Shown: positions 63,048-64,000 of the stretch, piece after piece
How the letters are laid out: each line of letters starts with the position of its first letter
Position numbering within the stretch: position 1 is the first letter of the stretch
Assembly (NCBI GenBank): GCA_016716135.1
Contig: JADJWX010000012.1
Coordinates: 184,956 to 248,955 of the forward strand
DNA length: 64,000 bases
Source of the DNA: Lewinellaceae bacterium
GTDB taxonomy: Bacteria; Bacteroidota; Bacteroidia; Chitinophagales; Saprospiraceae
Direction of reading: 5' to 3'
Made by a program: the position numbers and the translations under genes
Notes under the pieces: generated by a model
Told to the model about the DNA's origin: nothing
Databases searched by the model: none
Seen by the model: the letters and a program-made list of their open reading frames with translations, nothing else

Positions 63048-64000
63048 ATGGACGTACAACATACGAAACGAAAGATTTTCAACGACCCGGTGTACGGATT
63101 CGTATCGGTGCCCTACGGTTTGTTGCTCGATTTGATCGATCACCCCTATTTCCAGCGCCTGCGGCGAATCCGGCAAGTGGGCCTGGCCCACTACGTATAT
63201 CCCGGTGCGCTGCACACGCGTTTTCACCATGCCCTCGGCGCCTTGCACCTCATGCAACAGGCGATCGAAGTGCTGCGGCACAAAGGCGCCGATATTTCCG
63301 ACGAGGAAGCCACGGCAGCCTGTGCGGCTATTTTGTTGCACGATATCGGCCACGGGCCCTACTCGCATGCCCTGGAGCATACGATCGTCGATTTGCACCA
63401 CGAGGAATTGTCGCTGCTGTTCATGGAAACGCTCAACCGGCATTTTGACGGCCAACTCGACCTGGCGATCCAGATTTTTACCGACCGGCATCCCAAGAAA
63501 TTCCTGCACCAGCTCGTTTCCGGGCAGCTGGATATGGACCGCATGGATTACCTCAACCGCGACAGCTTTTTTACCGGCGTTTCGGAAGGCGTGATTGGCT
63601 ACGACCGGATTATCAAGATGCTGGCCGTGCACGAAGGCGAACTGGTGGTGGAAGAAAAGGGCATTTACAGTATCGAAAAATTTTTGATCGCCCGCCGCCT
63701 GATGTACTGGCAGGTGTACCTGCACAAAACCAACGTGTCGGCCGAGCAAATGGTCATCCACCTCTTGCAGCGCGCCCGCGAACTGGCACTGGCCGGTGTC
63801 CAGCTCGAGTGTTCCCAACCCCTGCACTGGTTTTTATACCGCAATGCCGACGAACAGGCCCCGGTGGAGGAGTGTATCCGCCAATTTGCCTGCCTCGATG
63901 ATGTGGACATCGCCGCGGCCATCAAAGCCTGGCGCGACGCCGCCGACCCGGTGCTCAGCTTGCTGTCTTCCGGGCTACTCGACCGGAAATTATTCCGCGT
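63048..64000 (+). CDS. HD-domain phosphohydrolase (YwfO-like), 3' truncated by window edge
   Basis: The frame is open from ATG at 63048 to the window end (317 residues seen). It contains metal-binding HD motifs: HTRFHHALG, LLHDIGHGPYSHALEH and DMDRMDYLNRDS, in the order typical of dGTPase-like HD proteins such as YwfO. It opens KIFNDPVYGFVSVPYGLLLDLIDHPYFQRLRRIRQ, the usual N-terminus. Substrate is a nucleotide, probably dNTP; not proven. Divergent from porX. Confidence 0.92.
   Translation, partial: MDVQHTKRKIFNDPVYGFVSVPYGLLLDLIDHPYFQRLRRIRQVGLAHYVYPGALHTRFHHALGALHLMQQAIEVLRHKGADISDEEATAACAAILLHDIGHGPYSHALEHTIVDLHHEELSLLFMETLNRHFDGQLDLAIQIFTDRHPKKFLHQLVSGQLDMDRMDYLNRDSFFTGVSEGVIGYDRIIKMLAVHEGELVVEEKGIYSIEKFLIARRLMYWQVYLHKTNVSAEQMVIHLLQRARELALAGVQLECSQPLHWFLYRNADEQAPVEECIRQFACLDDVDIAAAIKAWRDAADPVLSLLSSGLLDRKLFR

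Overview
The window reads as a chromosomal segment of a Bacteroidota bacterium, most like the Saprospiria (Lewinella/Haliscomenobacter-type) lineage. Reasons: abundant type IX secretion (T9SS) parts and cargo, the acpP-fabF-rnc order, Bacteroidota-type promoters (TTTG, about 19 nt, TAnnTTTG) and almost no Shine-Dalgarno sequences. Lineage is inferred from gene content only. I found no rRNA, CRISPR array, prophage or insertion sequence; one tRNA-Asn is present.

Layout. 1-4.4 kb: 3' end of aconitase, a broken DUF3667 membrane protein, a large Asp-box propeller protein with a T9SS tail, and a Fur-family regulator. 4.6-8.9 kb: pyruvate kinase, acyl carrier protein, FabF, RNase III. 9-13.7 kb: SWIM zinc-finger protein, dienelactone hydrolase-like lipoprotein, bestrophin channel, DUF6544-like membrane protein. 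13.9-18 kb: a giant tandem-repeat DUF4397 surface protein whose repeats carry two frame lesions. 18-21 kb: NhaC antiporter and PanC. 21-27.7 kb: two cohesin-domain T9SS cargo proteins followed by a PorP/SprF protein. 28-38 kb: EamA transporter, HAAO, a broken Uma2 nuclease, RsgA, a PorE-like OmpA protein, a beta-barrel, a TspO-like protein, GatA and a repeat-rich peptidoglycan-binding protein. 38.5-47 kb: an MIase-like protein, a CotH-like/small protein/cyclophilin operon, HtrA protease, AroE, proline dehydrogenase, an O-antigen ligase-like protein and a radical SAM protein. 47-56.7 kb: NadA, GT-C transferase, GGGP synthase, Abi/HEPN protein, MoxR ATPase, FluC, ribosomal L27 (fused) and L21, TPR protein, SDR protein, cytochrome c. 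57-64 kb: LamG T9SS cargo, PfkB kinase, tRNA-Asn, PsuG, M23 peptidase, PorX and a truncated HD phosphohydrolase.

How it fits together. The dominant theme is T9SS: PorX (regulation), a PorE-like anchor, a PorP/SprF protein and five predicted cargos (three type A tails, two type B). Housekeeping functions (fatty-acid synthesis, translation, NAD, pantothenate and shikimate routes) are scattered between them, mostly as single genes or two- to three-gene operons. NAD precursor quinolinate can be made by two routes encoded here (HAAO and NadA).

The intergenic DNA is unusually structured: several fold-back elements with long inverted repeats (27.9-28.2 kb, 8.96-9.15 kb, 44.46-44.56 kb, 42.35 kb, 19.8 kb), a dispersed 35-bp sequence in two places, GCGGATTACGG-type repeats (one apparently captured inside gatA), and small palindromes tagged GTAACGC beside gene ends. 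Four genes are frame-broken. In all four, one break is a single-base length change at a run of exactly five A (coding strand), which suggests either consensus errors or a common slippage mechanism. I do not see a clear, complete new defence or biosynthetic system. The best leads are the cohesin/PorP module, the L27-HhH fusion, the repeat-in-gatA event, the CotH-like operon and an orphan promoter-terminator small RNA candidate at 51.2 kb.
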